This document shows positions 29,808 to 38,638 of a DNA stretch of 64,000 nt, in pieces (position 1 is the first letter of the stretch; the number at the start of each line of letters is the position of its first letter). The position numbers and the translations under genes were made by a program. The stretch is from assembly GCF_016925615.1 (NCBI RefSeq), contig NZ_CP070499.1, positions 1,922,001-1,986,000 on the forward strand. The letters are read 5' to 3'. Origin of the DNA: Natronosporangium hydrolyticum (GTDB lineage: Bacteria > Actinomycetota > Actinomycetes > Mycobacteriales > Micromonosporaceae). A model generated the notes under the pieces. The model was not told the origin of the DNA. It saw only the letters and a list, made by a program, of their open reading frames with translations, and searched no databases.

Positions 29808-31187
29808 ATGTTCTCCACCCTGCTGATCGCCAACCGGGGCGAGATCGCGCTCCGGATCGCCCGTACCTGCCGCGAGCTGGGGATCCGGACGGTGGCGGTG
29901 TACTCGAACGCCGACGCCGACACCGAGGTGCTCCGGGTGGCCGACGAGGCGATCCGGATCGGGCCGGCGGCGCCGCGCCGCAGCTACCTGGATATGTCCG
30001 CGATCCTCTCGGCGGCGTTGCAGTGTGGTGCGGAGGCGATCCACCCCGGCTACGGTTTCCTCTCGGAGGACCCGGACTTCGCCGAGGCGTGCCGCGCGCA
30101 CGGCGTGGTGCTGGTGGGGCCGCCGCCGGAGGTGATGCAACGGCTGGGTGACAAGGCTAGTGCCCGAGCGGTGATGGCCGGGGCCGGACTGCCGGTGGTT
30201 CCGGGCAGCACCGGCACGGTGGAGACGCTGGCCGACGCCCGGGAGGTGGCGCGGCAGATCGGGTTCCCCTTGATGATCAAGGCGGCGGCGGGCGGCGGCG
30301 GGATGGGCATGACCGCGGTCTGCAACCCGGCCGACTTTCTCACCAGCTATCAGCAGGTGCGGGCGCACGCCCAGGCCTTGTTCGGCGATGGCCGGGTGTA
30401 CCTGGAGCGGCTAGTGTCACCGGCTCGGCATGTGGAGGTGCAGGTCGTCTGCGACACCGTCGGCAACGCGGTGCATCTGGGGGAGCGGGAGTGTTCGGTG
30501 CAGCGCCGGCAGCAGAAGCTGCTGGAGGAGACCCCGGCGCCCGGGCTGCCGCGGGAGGTGGCTGCCCAGTTGGCCGAGGCGGCGGTACGCGGTGCCCGGG
30601 CGGTGGGGTATGTCGGCGCCGGCACCTTCGAGTTCCTGGTCGACCGGGACGGGCGGTTCTACTTCATGGAGGTCAACTGCCGGGTGCAGGTGGAGCATCC
30701 GGTGACCGAGATGGTGACCGGCATCGACATCGTCCGGGAACAGGTGGTGGTCGCCGCCGGATACCCGCTCTCGCTGCGGCAGGCGGAGATCGCACCGAGC
30801 GGGTCGGCGATCGAGTGCCGGATCAACACCGAGGACCCGGAGCGGGGATTCGTCCCGACGCCCGGGCAGATCGTCGACTTCCGGCCGCCAGGTGGCCCGT
30901 TCGTGCGGGTTGACACCCACGGGTACGCCGGCTTCCGAATTGTGCCGGATTACGACTCGCTGCTGGCGAAGGTGGTGGTCTGGGCACCGGACCGGCCGGG
31001 GGCGGTGGCCCGGATGGACCGGGCGCTGCGGGAGCTGCGAGTGGCCGGCCCGGGGGTCGCGACCACCGCCGGATTCCTGCGGCAGGTGCTCGCCGAGCCG
31101 GCGTTTCGGGCCGGCACCTACACCACGTCGCTGGTCGACGAGATGACCACCGCCCGGGCGGCCGGCTTCGCCGAGCAGGGCTTCTAG
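29808..31187 (+). CDS. accC: Biotin carboxylase
   Basis: A 459-residue ATP-grasp biotin carboxylase: LIANRGEIALRIARTCRELG at the N-terminus, GYGFLSEDPDFA, the glycine loop KAAAGGGGMGM, ERECSVQRRQQKLLEE, and the EVNCRVQVEHPVTEM motif. It carboxylates biotin on AccB with ATP and bicarbonate. It starts 15 nt after accB and is the last gene of the polyketide operon; the dcw cluster follows after about 290 bp. Confidence 0.96.
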   Translation: MFSTLLIANRGEIALRIARTCRELGIRTVAVYSNADADTEVLRVADEAIRIGPAAPRRSYLDMSAILSAALQCGAEAIHPGYGFLSEDPDFAEACRAHGVVLVGPPPEVMQRLGDKASARAVMAGAGLPVVPGSTGTVETLADAREVARQIGFPLMIKAAAGGGGMGMTAVCNPADFLTSYQQVRAHAQALFGDGRVYLERLVSPARHVEVQVVCDTVGNAVHLGERECSVQRRQQKLLEETPAPGLPREVAAQLAEAAVRGARAVGYVGAGTFEFLVDRDGRFYFMEVNCRVQVEHPVTEMVTGIDIVREQVVVAAGYPLSLRQAEIAPSGSAIECRINTEDPERGFVPTPGQIVDFRPPGGPFVRVDTHGYAGFRIVPDYDSLLAKVVVWAPDRPGAVARMDRALRELRVAGPGVATTAGFLRQVLAEPAFRAGTYTTSLVDEMTTARAAGFAEQGF

Positions 31188-31358
31188 GGCGCGGCGGTCC
31201 TCCACTCTCCTCCACCAGGCCGCCGCCAGCCCCGGCGCAACGGGCTCCGGTGCTGGTCGTCGCGGTGAGGTCGTCCCGCGAACGGGTGTCCGGTAGCCGA
31301 CCGCGGGCCTCGGCGCGTCGCCCGGGCCCGAGCCCGCTACCTGCGAAAACACCGGATA

Positions 31359-31384
31359 GGTCACGCGGTGTGGTGACCCGCGTG
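31359..31384. promoter_or_regulatory. Nested inverted repeats upstream of mraZ
   Basis: GGTCAC (31359-31364) and GTGACC (31373-31378) form a 6-8-6 inverted repeat. It overlaps a second pair, CACGCGG (31363-31369) and CCGCGTG (31378-31384). It lies just before the mraZ promoter and could be an operator, or a hairpin ending transcription of the accC operon. The rest of 31188-31395 shows no gene. Confidence 0.4.
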
Positions 31385-31395
31385 CAGGTAACTGG

Positions 31396-31437
31396 TTGTC
31401 TGTGGAGTGAAGTGGAGTAGAGTGGTGGGCGGTGGCG
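31396..31437 (+). promoter_or_regulatory. mraZ promoter with fourfold MraZ box
   Basis: Four direct repeats lie exactly 10 bp apart: GTGGAG at 31402 and 31412, GTGGTG at 31422, GTGGCG at 31432. MraZ is known to bind such arrays of short G-rich direct repeats upstream of its own gene. A likely promoter, TTGTCT (31396-31401) and TAGAGT (31418-31423) with a 16-bp spacer, is embedded in them, so MraZ binding would block it (inference). Confidence 0.8.
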
Positions 31438-31474
31438 GTCCATGACTCGCCCGGTCGTAAGGGGGTGGGGTCCG

Positions 31475-31900
31475 TTGTTTCTCGGCACCCACCATCCGCG
31501 ACTGGATGAGAAAGGCCGGCTGATTCTGCCGGCCAAGTTTCGCGACGAGCTGGCCGGTGGCGTGGTGATCACGAAGGGGCAAGAGCGGTGCCTGTACGTG
31601 TTCCCGGTCGCCGAGTTCGCCGCGATCGCGGCTCGGCTGCGCGAGCAGCCGATGACGCACAAGGCCGCCCGCGCCTACAGTCGAGTGTTCTTCGCGTCGG
31701 CACACGACGAGGTGCCGGACAAGCAGGGGCGGGTCATGGTCCCGAGTCACCTGCGGGAGTACGCCGGCCTCGGCCGCGAACTCGCCGTGATCGGGGCGAG
31801 CACGCATGTCGAGATCTGGGATCGGCAGGCGTGGGAGTCATACCTGACAGACAGTGAAGACGATTTTGCCAGTATCGAGCAGGGGGTGCTGCCCGTGTAA
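31475..31900 (+). CDS. mraZ: Transcriptional regulator MraZ
   Basis: A 141-residue protein with two SpoVT-AbrB domains. The first begins [25 protein letters not shown], the second is [24 protein letters not shown]. It is the autorepressor of the dcw cluster. The TTG at 31475 gives the standard MFLGTH start and length, with a GGGGGTGGGG tract a few nt upstream; ATG 31442 would add 11 atypical residues. Binding sites are visible just upstream. Confidence 0.95.
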   Translation: MFLGTHHPRLDEKGRLILPAKFRDELAGGVVITKGQERCLYVFPVAEFAAIAARLREQPMTHKAARAYSRVFFASAHDEVPDKQGRVMVPSHLREYAGLGRELAVIGASTHVEIWDRQAWESYLTDSEDDFASIEQGVLPV

Positions 31901-32066
31901 GGCGCCAGTCCGCACCGGACTGTCGAATCACACTCGCCGTACCGCGAGCTCTCCAGCCGCTTGCGACTGTCCTGACACCTCTTCCCCGGTGCCAGGGCCC
32001 GAGCGGATGGGGAGCTGGCGGTACGGCGGCTGCGACCAGGGGGCTGCAACAGGGGGTCGAACAGTT

Positions 32067-33086
32067 TTGGCTGAGCCGCGCGGTGCGCATGTACCGGTGC
32101 TGTGGGAACGGTGTGAACAGTTGCTCGCACCGGCGTTCCTGGCCGCTCTCGCAGCCGGCCGGCAACCGGTCTATGTGGACGCAACGCTTGGCCTGGGGGG
32201 GCACGCGGCGGCGCTGCTGTCGGCGCATCCGGAGCTGACCCTGGTCGGTATCGACCGGGACCCCGAGGCGCTGGCGGCTGCGTCGGCCCGGCTGACCGAG
32301 TTCGGTCCCCGGGTCGCCACGGCGCACGCGGTCTACGACCAGTTGGCCGAGGTGCTCGCCGCGCGGGGCCACCGCCGGGTCGACGGAGTCCTGTTCGATC
32401 TCGGCGTCTCCTCGTTGCAGTTGGACCTGGCCGACCGCGGTTTCGCCTACGCCCGACCGGCCCCGCTGGACATGCGGATGGACCCGGGGCAGGAGCTGAC
32501 CGCCGAAATGGTGGTCAACACCTACTCTGCGGGCCAGTTGACCCGGGTGCTGCGGGACTTCGGCGAGGAGCGCTTCGCGGCCCGGATCGCGGGCCGGATC
32601 GTCCGGGAGCGGCAGCGGGCGCCGTTGACCTCGACCGAGCGGCTCGCCAACCTGGTGCAGGAGGCGATTCCGGCGCCGGCGAGGCGGACCGGCGGGCACC
32701 CGGCGAAGCGCACCTTCCAGGCGCTGCGGATCGAGGTCAACAGCGAGCTGGCAGCGTTGCGGGCGGCGCTGCCGCAGGCGATCGACGCGCTCGCGGTGGG
32801 CGGCCGAATTGTGATCCTCTCGTACCACTCGTTGGAGGACCGGATCGCCAAGCAGGAGCTGGCGCGCCGCGCCCGCAGCAGCGCGCCGCCGGACCTGCCG
32901 GTGGCGCCGCCCGGCACCGAACCAACTCTGCGGCTGCTCACCAGGGGAGCGGAGCTGCCGACGGCGGCCGAAGTGGCCGCCAATCGCCGAGCAGCCTCGG
33001 CGAAGCTTCGCGCGGCGGAGCGAATCGCGGCCGACGGTGGGGGATCGTCGGCCGGCCGGCACGACAAGGGGGGAACGACGAGATGA
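32067..33086 (+). CDS. rsmH: 16S rRNA C1402 N4-methyltransferase
   Basis: A 339-residue SAM methyltransferase (MraW). It has HVPVLWERCEQLL, the SAM motif VDATLGLGGHAAALL, GVLFDLGVSSLQLDLADRGF and ILSYHSLEDRIAKQ, all characteristic. It methylates 16S rRNA at C1402. The start is uncertain: TTG 32067 has AGGGGG about 10 nt upstream, while ATG 32007 would add 20 residues. 31901-32066 shows no other gene. The stop overlaps ftsL by 4 nt. Confidence 0.93.
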   Translation: MAEPRGAHVPVLWERCEQLLAPAFLAALAAGRQPVYVDATLGLGGHAAALLSAHPELTLVGIDRDPEALAAASARLTEFGPRVATAHAVYDQLAEVLAARGHRRVDGVLFDLGVSSLQLDLADRGFAYARPAPLDMRMDPGQELTAEMVVNTYSAGQLTRVLRDFGEERFAARIAGRIVRERQRAPLTSTERLANLVQEAIPAPARRTGGHPAKRTFQALRIEVNSELAALRAALPQAIDALAVGGRIVILSYHSLEDRIAKQELARRARSSAPPDLPVAPPGTEPTLRLLTRGAELPTAAEVAANRRAASAKLRAAERIAADGGGSSAGRHDKGGTTR

Positions 33087-33448
33087 CGGATACTGTGTCC
33101 GTTCGGGCAGAGGTGGCGCCACCACCGGTGGTGGCGGTGCCGCGGACCCCGTTCGTGGTGCTGGTGCTGTTAGCGGTGGCCGGTGGCGTGCTCGGCATCC
33201 TGCTACTCAACACCAAAATCAACGAGAACGCCTTCGTCCTGTACGAGCTGCGTCAGGAACAGGCCACCTTGGACCAGCGGGAGCAGCAGCTCGACCGGGA
33301 GATCGCGCAGTCCAGTTCGACGGCGCAGCTGGAGGCGGCGGCGCGGCAGATCGGGCTGGTGGATCTGCGGGACGACGTGGTGCACCTGCGGCTACCCGCC
33401 GCTCCGGCCCACGACGAGCCGGCGCAGCAGCTGGAGGCGCAGGGATGA
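33083..33448 (+). CDS. ftsL: FtsL-like divisome protein
   Basis: A 121-residue bitopic membrane protein: short cytoplasmic N-terminus, one membrane span (FVVLVLLAVAGGVLGILLL, residues about 24-42), then a coiled coil (ELRQEQATLDQREQQLDREI). Size, topology and position between rsmH and ftsI identify it as FtsL, which with FtsB/FtsQ links the divisome to septal synthesis. ATGA overlaps on both sides show translational coupling. Confidence 0.88.
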   Translation: MTDTVSVRAEVAPPPVVAVPRTPFVVLVLLAVAGGVLGILLLNTKINENAFVLYELRQEQATLDQREQQLDREIAQSSSTAQLEAAARQIGLVDLRDDVVHLRLPAAPAHDEPAQQLEAQG

Positions 33449-35628
33449 GTAAGCGACGCAGCGACAGCCGGCTCGGGGAGGCCCGGGCGTACCATCCCCG
33501 CGGGCGGACCGTGCGCGACCAGCAGTCGGCTGGCCGGGCTGGCCGTACCGGCGATCCCTACCGCAGCGTGTTGCAGGTCTTCGCCGAGCCGGCGGAGGTC
33601 ACCCGGCAGCGCGAGGAAGCCGGCGAGCGTAAGGGCAGCGCCAGTAACGACAGCGCAGGCAAGAGCGGTGGTCCGGCGAAGAGCAGCGGCCAGGCCAAGA
33701 CCGGTGGTCCGGCCAAGAGCGCTGGCGCGGCCAAGCCCGGTGGTCCGGCGAAGCCGGCGCGGCGCGGCGGGTCACCGGTCCGCAGTAAGCCCGGTGGCAA
33801 GCCGGCTTCGCGCTCGAAGCCGGGCGCGGGTGGCAAGGGCAGCAAGCCCGCCCCGCGCCGAGGTGGCCAGCGTGGCCGGAGCGGGCCGCCGCGGCTGGCC
33901 AACTCCAAGCAGCGCCTGCGGCTGGCTACGGCGCTCGCCATGGTGATGTTCTCGCTGATCGGGCTCCGGCTGGTCGAGATGCAGTTGACCGACGGCCCGG
34001 CGTACGCCGCCAGCGGCCTGGAGAATCGGCTGCAGAAGGTGACTTTGCCCGCGTCGCGGGGGGCGATCTACGACCGGGAAGGCAACGTCCTGGCGATCAG
34101 CACCGAGGCGCGCTATGTCTTCGCCGATCCGTCGATGGTGGACGATCCTGAGTACACCGCCGAGGTGCTTCGTCCGCTGCTCGGCATCCCCGCCTCCGAG
34201 CTGGCGCAGCGGTTGACTCCGGAGCCGGGTGAGGACGGCACGGTCTCCCGGTTCGAGTGGCTTGCCCGCGGGATCGAGGTCGCCCGGGCGGAAGAGATCA
34301 TGGCGCTGAACCTGCCCGGCATCGGTACCGGGCAGGACGAGCAGCGGATCGTCCCCGGCCACGACCTGGGCGCCAACCTGATCGGCTTCACCGGCACCGA
34401 CCTGACCGGGCTCGAGGGGCTGGAGGCCGCCTACGACGAGGTGTTGCGGGGAGTAGATGGCGAACGGGAGTACGAGGGCGGGGCCGGGGTCAGCTCGGGT
34501 CGGCAGATTCCCGGTGGCTACCTGACCGAGACCCCGCCGAAGCCCGGCAGCGATCTGCGCCTCACCATCGACATGGATCTGCAGTATGAAGCGCAGCGGA
34601 TCCTCGCCGACCAGCTGCGGGCGGTGGACGCCAGCTTCGGGGCGGCGGTGGTGCTCGACCCGCGCAGCGGCGAGGTGCTCGCCCAGGCGAGCTACCCGAC
34701 CTACAACGCAGCCGACCCGCAGAGCGTGCCGCCCGAGGAGCGGGTAGATGCCGCCACCGCCACGGTCTTTGACCCGGGCTCCACGCACAAGCCGCTGGTC
34801 TTCGGCGCGGCCCTGGAAGAGGGCGTGATCGCGCCCGGCGACACCCTGGTGGTCGACCCGTCGACCACTCGGGGCGACCAGAGTTTCCAGGACACCTATC
34901 CACATGCCCACGGCACCGAGCTGACCCTGCCGGCGGTGATGGCCTTCTCCTCCAACGTCGGCACCATCCAGGTCGCCGACGACCTCGGCAGCGACCAGCT
35001 GTACGCGTACCAGCAGGCATTCGGGCTGGGGCAGCCGACCGGGGTGGGGATGCCGGGCGAGGCCGCTGGCGCGCTGTTGCCGCCGTCGGACTGGTACGGC
35101 TCGTCGTACGGATCGGTGCCGATCGGCCATAGCGTGGATGTGACCACGCTCCAGCTGGCCGCGGCGTACGGGGCGATCGCCAACGATGGGGTCTGGGTGC
35201 AGCCACGGCTGGTCCAGTCCGTGGTGGCGCCGGACGGTAGCGAAACAGTCACCGGTGATCCCGAGAGTCGCCGGGTGCTCAGCGACGACAACGCCGCGTA
35301 CGTCCGGGAGTTGTTGGAGGCGGTGGTGACCGTGCCGAACGGCACCGGGGTGACCGCGGCGGTGCCCGACTACCGGGTCGGCGGCAAGACCGGTACCGGC
35401 AAGGTGGTCGAAGAGGGGGAGTACGCCGACGGCGATGTGGCGACCTTCGTCGGCATGGCGCCGATCGACCACCCGCGCTATGTGATCGCGGTGGTGGCGC
35501 ACACCCCCAACGGCGGCGGTGGCGCGGTCGCCGCCCCCGCCTTCCAGGAAATGATGGGCTTCACGCTCAAGCATTACCGGGTGCCGCCGGCCGCCACCGA
35601 GCCGCCCACCTTCGAGCTGTACCCGTGA
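33445..35628 (+). CDS. ftsI: Septal transpeptidase (class B PBP)
   Basis: A 727-residue penicillin-binding protein. Residues 1-150 are a cytoplasmic, disordered extension with many Gly-Pro-Ala-Lys repeats, followed by one membrane span (ATALAMVMFSLIGLRLVEM). The catalytic motifs are S446-T-H-K449, S502-S-N504 and K648-T-G650, the first with His in the position normally Phe. It cross-links septal peptidoglycan. The ATG at 33445 overlaps the ftsL stop. The frame is open further upstream, but that is overlap with ftsL. Confidence 0.95.
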   Translation: MSKRRSDSRLGEARAYHPRGRTVRDQQSAGRAGRTGDPYRSVLQVFAEPAEVTRQREEAGERKGSASNDSAGKSGGPAKSSGQAKTGGPAKSAGAAKPGGPAKPARRGGSPVRSKPGGKPASRSKPGAGGKGSKPAPRRGGQRGRSGPPRLANSKQRLRLATALAMVMFSLIGLRLVEMQLTDGPAYAASGLENRLQKVTLPASRGAIYDREGNVLAISTEARYVFADPSMVDDPEYTAEVLRPLLGIPASELAQRLTPEPGEDGTVSRFEWLARGIEVARAEEIMALNLPGIGTGQDEQRIVPGHDLGANLIGFTGTDLTGLEGLEAAYDEVLRGVDGEREYEGGAGVSSGRQIPGGYLTETPPKPGSDLRLTIDMDLQYEAQRILADQLRAVDASFGAAVVLDPRSGEVLAQASYPTYNAADPQSVPPEERVDAATATVFDPGSTHKPLVFGAALEEGVIAPGDTLVVDPSTTRGDQSFQDTYPHAHGTELTLPAVMAFSSNVGTIQVADDLGSDQLYAYQQAFGLGQPTGVGMPGEAAGALLPPSDWYGSSYGSVPIGHSVDVTTLQLAAAYGAIANDGVWVQPRLVQSVVAPDGSETVTGDPESRRVLSDDNAAYVRELLEAVVTVPNGTGVTAAVPDYRVGGKTGTGKVVEEGEYADGDVATFVGMAPIDHPRYVIAVVAHTPNGGGGAVAAPAFQEMMGFTLKHYRVPPAATEPPTFELYP

Positions 35629-37217
35629 GCGGGGTCCGCGGCCGCACGGTAACGTCTAGCGCCGTGGTGTCAACGCTGCCCCGGCCACCACGGCTGCTGC
35701 CGTGTCCGCTGGCCGAACTCGCCGCCGTGGTCGGCCTTCCCGCAGAGCCGGTGCCGGTCACCGGCGGCCCCGCAGCGCCGGTGCCGGTCACCGGCGGACC
35801 TGCAGCGCCGGTGCTGGTTACCGGGGTAACCCACGCCAGCGACGCGGTGCAGCCGGGAGACCTGTACGCCGCCCTGCCGGGGCAACGCCGGCACGGTGCC
35901 GAGTTCGTGGCCGCCGCCGCAGCCGCGGGCGCCCGGGCCGTCCTCACCGACCGGGCTGGCGCCGACGCCGCTGCGACGGCAGGCTTACCGGCCCTGATCG
36001 TCCCGAATCCCCGGGCGGTGCTCGGGCTGGTCGCGGCCCGGGTCTACGGCGACCCGACCGCCCGGCTACCAGTCATCGGCATCACCGGCACCGCCGGCAA
36101 GACCACCACCGCGTACCTGGTCGAGGCCGGTCTGCGAGCCGCCGGCCGGACCCCGGCGTTACTCGGCACCGTGGAGACCCGGTTGGATGACCTGGTCGTC
36201 GACAGCGTCCGCACCACCCCGGAGGCGACCGATCTGCACGCCCTGTTCGCGCTGGCGGAGCAACGGGGGGTGGACGCGGTGGCGATGGAGGTCTCCAGCC
36301 ACGCGCTGGAGCTCGACCGGGTCGGCGGGGTGCGGTTCGCCGTCGGCGGGTGGACCAACTTCGGCCTGGACCACCTCGACTTCCACCCGGACGTGGCGGC
36401 CTACTTCGCGGCGAAGGCGAAGCTGTTCGACGGCCGGTGCGAGGTCGAGGTGCTCAACGCCGACGACCCCGCGCTCAATTCGCTGATGAAACCACAGACG
36501 GTTACCTACTCCGCCGCCGGCGACCCGGCCGCAAGCTGGTACGCCAGCAAGATCACCGGCGCGGTCGAGCAGAGCTTCCTGGCGCACGGGCCGGCTGGGG
36601 CGGTCACCGCCGGGGTACGCCTGCCGGGCCGCCACAACGTCGCCAACGCACTGCTGGCGATGGCCGCGCTGACGTCGCTCGGGATCGACCCGGCGGTGGC
36701 GGCGGACGGGATCGCCGGCTGCCCCGGCGTGCCCGGCCGGCTGGAGCGGGTGGGCGACGGCCCGGTGCTCGGAGTGGTCGACTACGCCCACAAACCTGAC
36801 GCCATCGTGGCGGCGCTCGCCGCACTGCGTCCGGTCGCCGCCGCCCGCCGGGGCCGGCTCATCTGTGTGATCGGCGCCGGCGGGGACCGCGACCCCGGCA
36901 AGCGGTCGCTGATGGGGCAGGCGGCGGCACGCGGCGCGGACCTGGTGGTCATCACTGACGACAATCCGCGTACCGAGGACCCGGCGGCGATCCGGGCAGC
37001 GGTGATCGAGGGGGCCCGAACGGTGGCGGGCGCCGCCGTGGTGGAGGTGGCGGGGCGCCGCCGGGCCCTCTACGAGGCGGTGGGCCGGTCCGCCCCCGGC
37101 GACGTGGTGGCGGTGCTCGGCAAGGGCCACGAACGCGGTCAGGAGATCGACGGCGAGATCCGGCCGTTTGACGACCGGGAACTGTTGGCCCAGGCGCTCA
37201 CGGAGGCGGCGACGTGA
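35625..37217 (+). CDS. murE: UDP-MurNAc-tripeptide synthetase
   Basis: A 530-residue Mur ligase: N-terminal UDP-binding domain, ATP loop GITGTAGKTTTAYLV, central MEVSSHALELDRV motif and C-terminal domain with DNPRTEDP, the motif associated with meso-diaminopimelate-adding enzymes. It adds the third amino acid of the stem peptide. The N-terminus contains three in-frame 30-bp repeats (PVPVTGGPAA) at 35742-35831. The GTG start overlaps the ftsI stop; a GTG near 35664 would shorten it by 13 residues. Confidence 0.95.
   Translation: MSGVRGRTVTSSAVVSTLPRPPRLLPCPLAELAAVVGLPAEPVPVTGGPAAPVPVTGGPAAPVLVTGVTHASDAVQPGDLYAALPGQRRHGAEFVAAAAAAGARAVLTDRAGADAAATAGLPALIVPNPRAVLGLVAARVYGDPTARLPVIGITGTAGKTTTAYLVEAGLRAAGRTPALLGTVETRLDDLVVDSVRTTPEATDLHALFALAEQRGVDAVAMEVSSHALELDRVGGVRFAVGGWTNFGLDHLDFHPDVAAYFAAKAKLFDGRCEVEVLNADDPALNSLMKPQTVTYSAAGDPAASWYASKITGAVEQSFLAHGPAGAVTAGVRLPGRHNVANALLAMAALTSLGIDPAVAADGIAGCPGVPGRLERVGDGPVLGVVDYAHKPDAIVAALAALRPVAAARRGRLICVIGAGGDRDPGKRSLMGQAAARGADLVVITDDNPRTEDPAAIRAAVIEGARTVAGAAVVEVAGRRRALYEAVGRSAPGDVVAVLGKGHERGQEIDGEIRPFDDRELLAQALTEAAT
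35742..35831 (+). repeat. Three 30-bp in-frame tandem repeats in murE
   Basis: Units begin at 35742, 35772 and 35802. They encode AEPVPVTGGP, AAPVPVTGGP and AAPVLVTGVT. The first two are nearly identical in DNA; the third has diverged and merges with the conserved domain (VTHASDAVQPGDLY), so copies 1 and 2 look like expansion of an ancestral strand. Confidence 0.9.
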
Positions 37218-38638
37218 TCGGGTTGACGATGGCGGAGGTGGCCGCGGCCACCGGCGGCACGCTCACCGGTGTGGCCCCGGAGGTCCGGGTGACCGGCTCG
37301 GTCGAGCACGATTCGCGACGGGTCGGACCGGGCGGGCTGTTCGTAGCGCTGGTCGGCGAACGAGTCGACGGGCACGATTTCGTCCCGGCCGCGCTGGCCA
37401 GCGGCGCCGTCGCGGTGCTGGGCACCCGGCCGCTCGACGGGGCGCCGATGGTGCTGGTTGACGACCCGTTGGCGGCGTTGGCGGCGCTGGCCCGGGCGGT
37501 CTGCGACCGGCTCACCCCGGACCTGCGGGTGATCGGGGTGACCGGCTCCTCCGGCAAGACCACCACCAAGGATCTACTCGCCCAGCTCACCACCGCGCTC
37601 GGCGCCACGGTGGCGCCGGCCGGCTCGCTGAACAACGAGCTCGGACACCCGTACACGGTGTTGCGGGCCGACCCCGACACCCGCTTCCTGGTGTTGGAGA
37701 AGGCCGCCCGCGGTCTGGGGCACATCGCCTACCTGTGCCGGGTGGCGCCACCCCAGATCGGGGTGGTTCTCAACGTCGGCGTCGCGCATCTCGGCGAATT
37801 CGGCAGCGTCGAGGCGATCGCGCAGGCCAAGGGCGAACTGGTGGAGGCGCTGCCGGCCGACGGGCTAGCGGTGCTCAACGCCGACGATCCGGCGGTCGCG
37901 GCGATGGCCGCCCGGACCGCCGCCCGGGTGGTGCTCGTCGGGGAGTCGGCCGCCGCCGAGGTTCGGGCCGCCGACGTCACGCTCGACGACCGGGGTCGGC
38001 CGGGCTACACCTTGGTCACTCCGGAGGGGAGCGCGCCGGTGCGGCTGCAGGTGACCGGAGCCCATCAGGTCGGCAACACTCTGGCGGTGGCCGCGGTCGG
38101 CCGGGAACTGGGCCTGCCGGTGACCGAATTGGCGGCGGCACTGGGGACGCTGCGGGTCACCTCGGCGCGCCGGATGGATGTCTTCGACCGCCCCGACGGG
38201 ATCACCGTCATCGACGATTCGTACAACGCTAACCCAGCCTCGACCGAGGCGGCGCTGCGGGCACTGGTAAGCCTCGGCAGCGGCCGGCGTACCGTGGCGG
38301 TGCTCGGCTACCTGGCCGAGTTGGGTGAGCACGAGCGTTCCGGGCACGAGCAGGTCGGCGCCCTCGCCGCCGAACTCGGTGTGGACGCGCTGGTGGTGGT
38401 CGGTGACGAAGCGGCGCCGATCCATGCCGGCGCCGACCTCGCCCGGGCGCGGCGAGTGTGGGGAGGAGAGTCAGTGTTGGTGTCCGATCAGGACGCGGCG
38501 GTGGCCTGGCTGCGGGACCATCTGGACCCCGGTGACGTGGTGCTGGTCAAGGGCTCCCGGTACCGGACCTGGGAGGTTGCCGACTGGCTGCGGCCGGCGG
38601 CGGCCCCGGTCGCGGGAGCGGAGGTGGCGCGCGGATGA
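37214..38638 (+). CDS. murF: UDP-MurNAc-tripeptide-D-Ala-D-Ala ligase
   Basis: A 474-residue Mur ligase with ATP loop [30 protein letters not shown] and the C-terminal [16 protein letters not shown] motif specific to MurF. It joins D-Ala-D-Ala to the tripeptide. The GTG start overlaps murE by 4 nt; the stop overlaps mraY by 4 nt. Confidence 0.96.
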   Translation: MIGLTMAEVAAATGGTLTGVAPEVRVTGSVEHDSRRVGPGGLFVALVGERVDGHDFVPAALASGAVAVLGTRPLDGAPMVLVDDPLAALAALARAVCDRLTPDLRVIGVTGSSGKTTTKDLLAQLTTALGATVAPAGSLNNELGHPYTVLRADPDTRFLVLEKAARGLGHIAYLCRVAPPQIGVVLNVGVAHLGEFGSVEAIAQAKGELVEALPADGLAVLNADDPAVAAMAARTAARVVLVGESAAAEVRAADVTLDDRGRPGYTLVTPEGSAPVRLQVTGAHQVGNTLAVAAVGRELGLPVTELAAALGTLRVTSARRMDVFDRPDGITVIDDSYNANPASTEAALRALVSLGSGRRTVAVLGYLAELGEHERSGHEQVGALAAELGVDALVVVGDEAAPIHAGADLARARRVWGGESVLVSDQDAAVAWLRDHLDPGDVVLVKGSRYRTWEVADWLRPAAAPVAGAEVARG

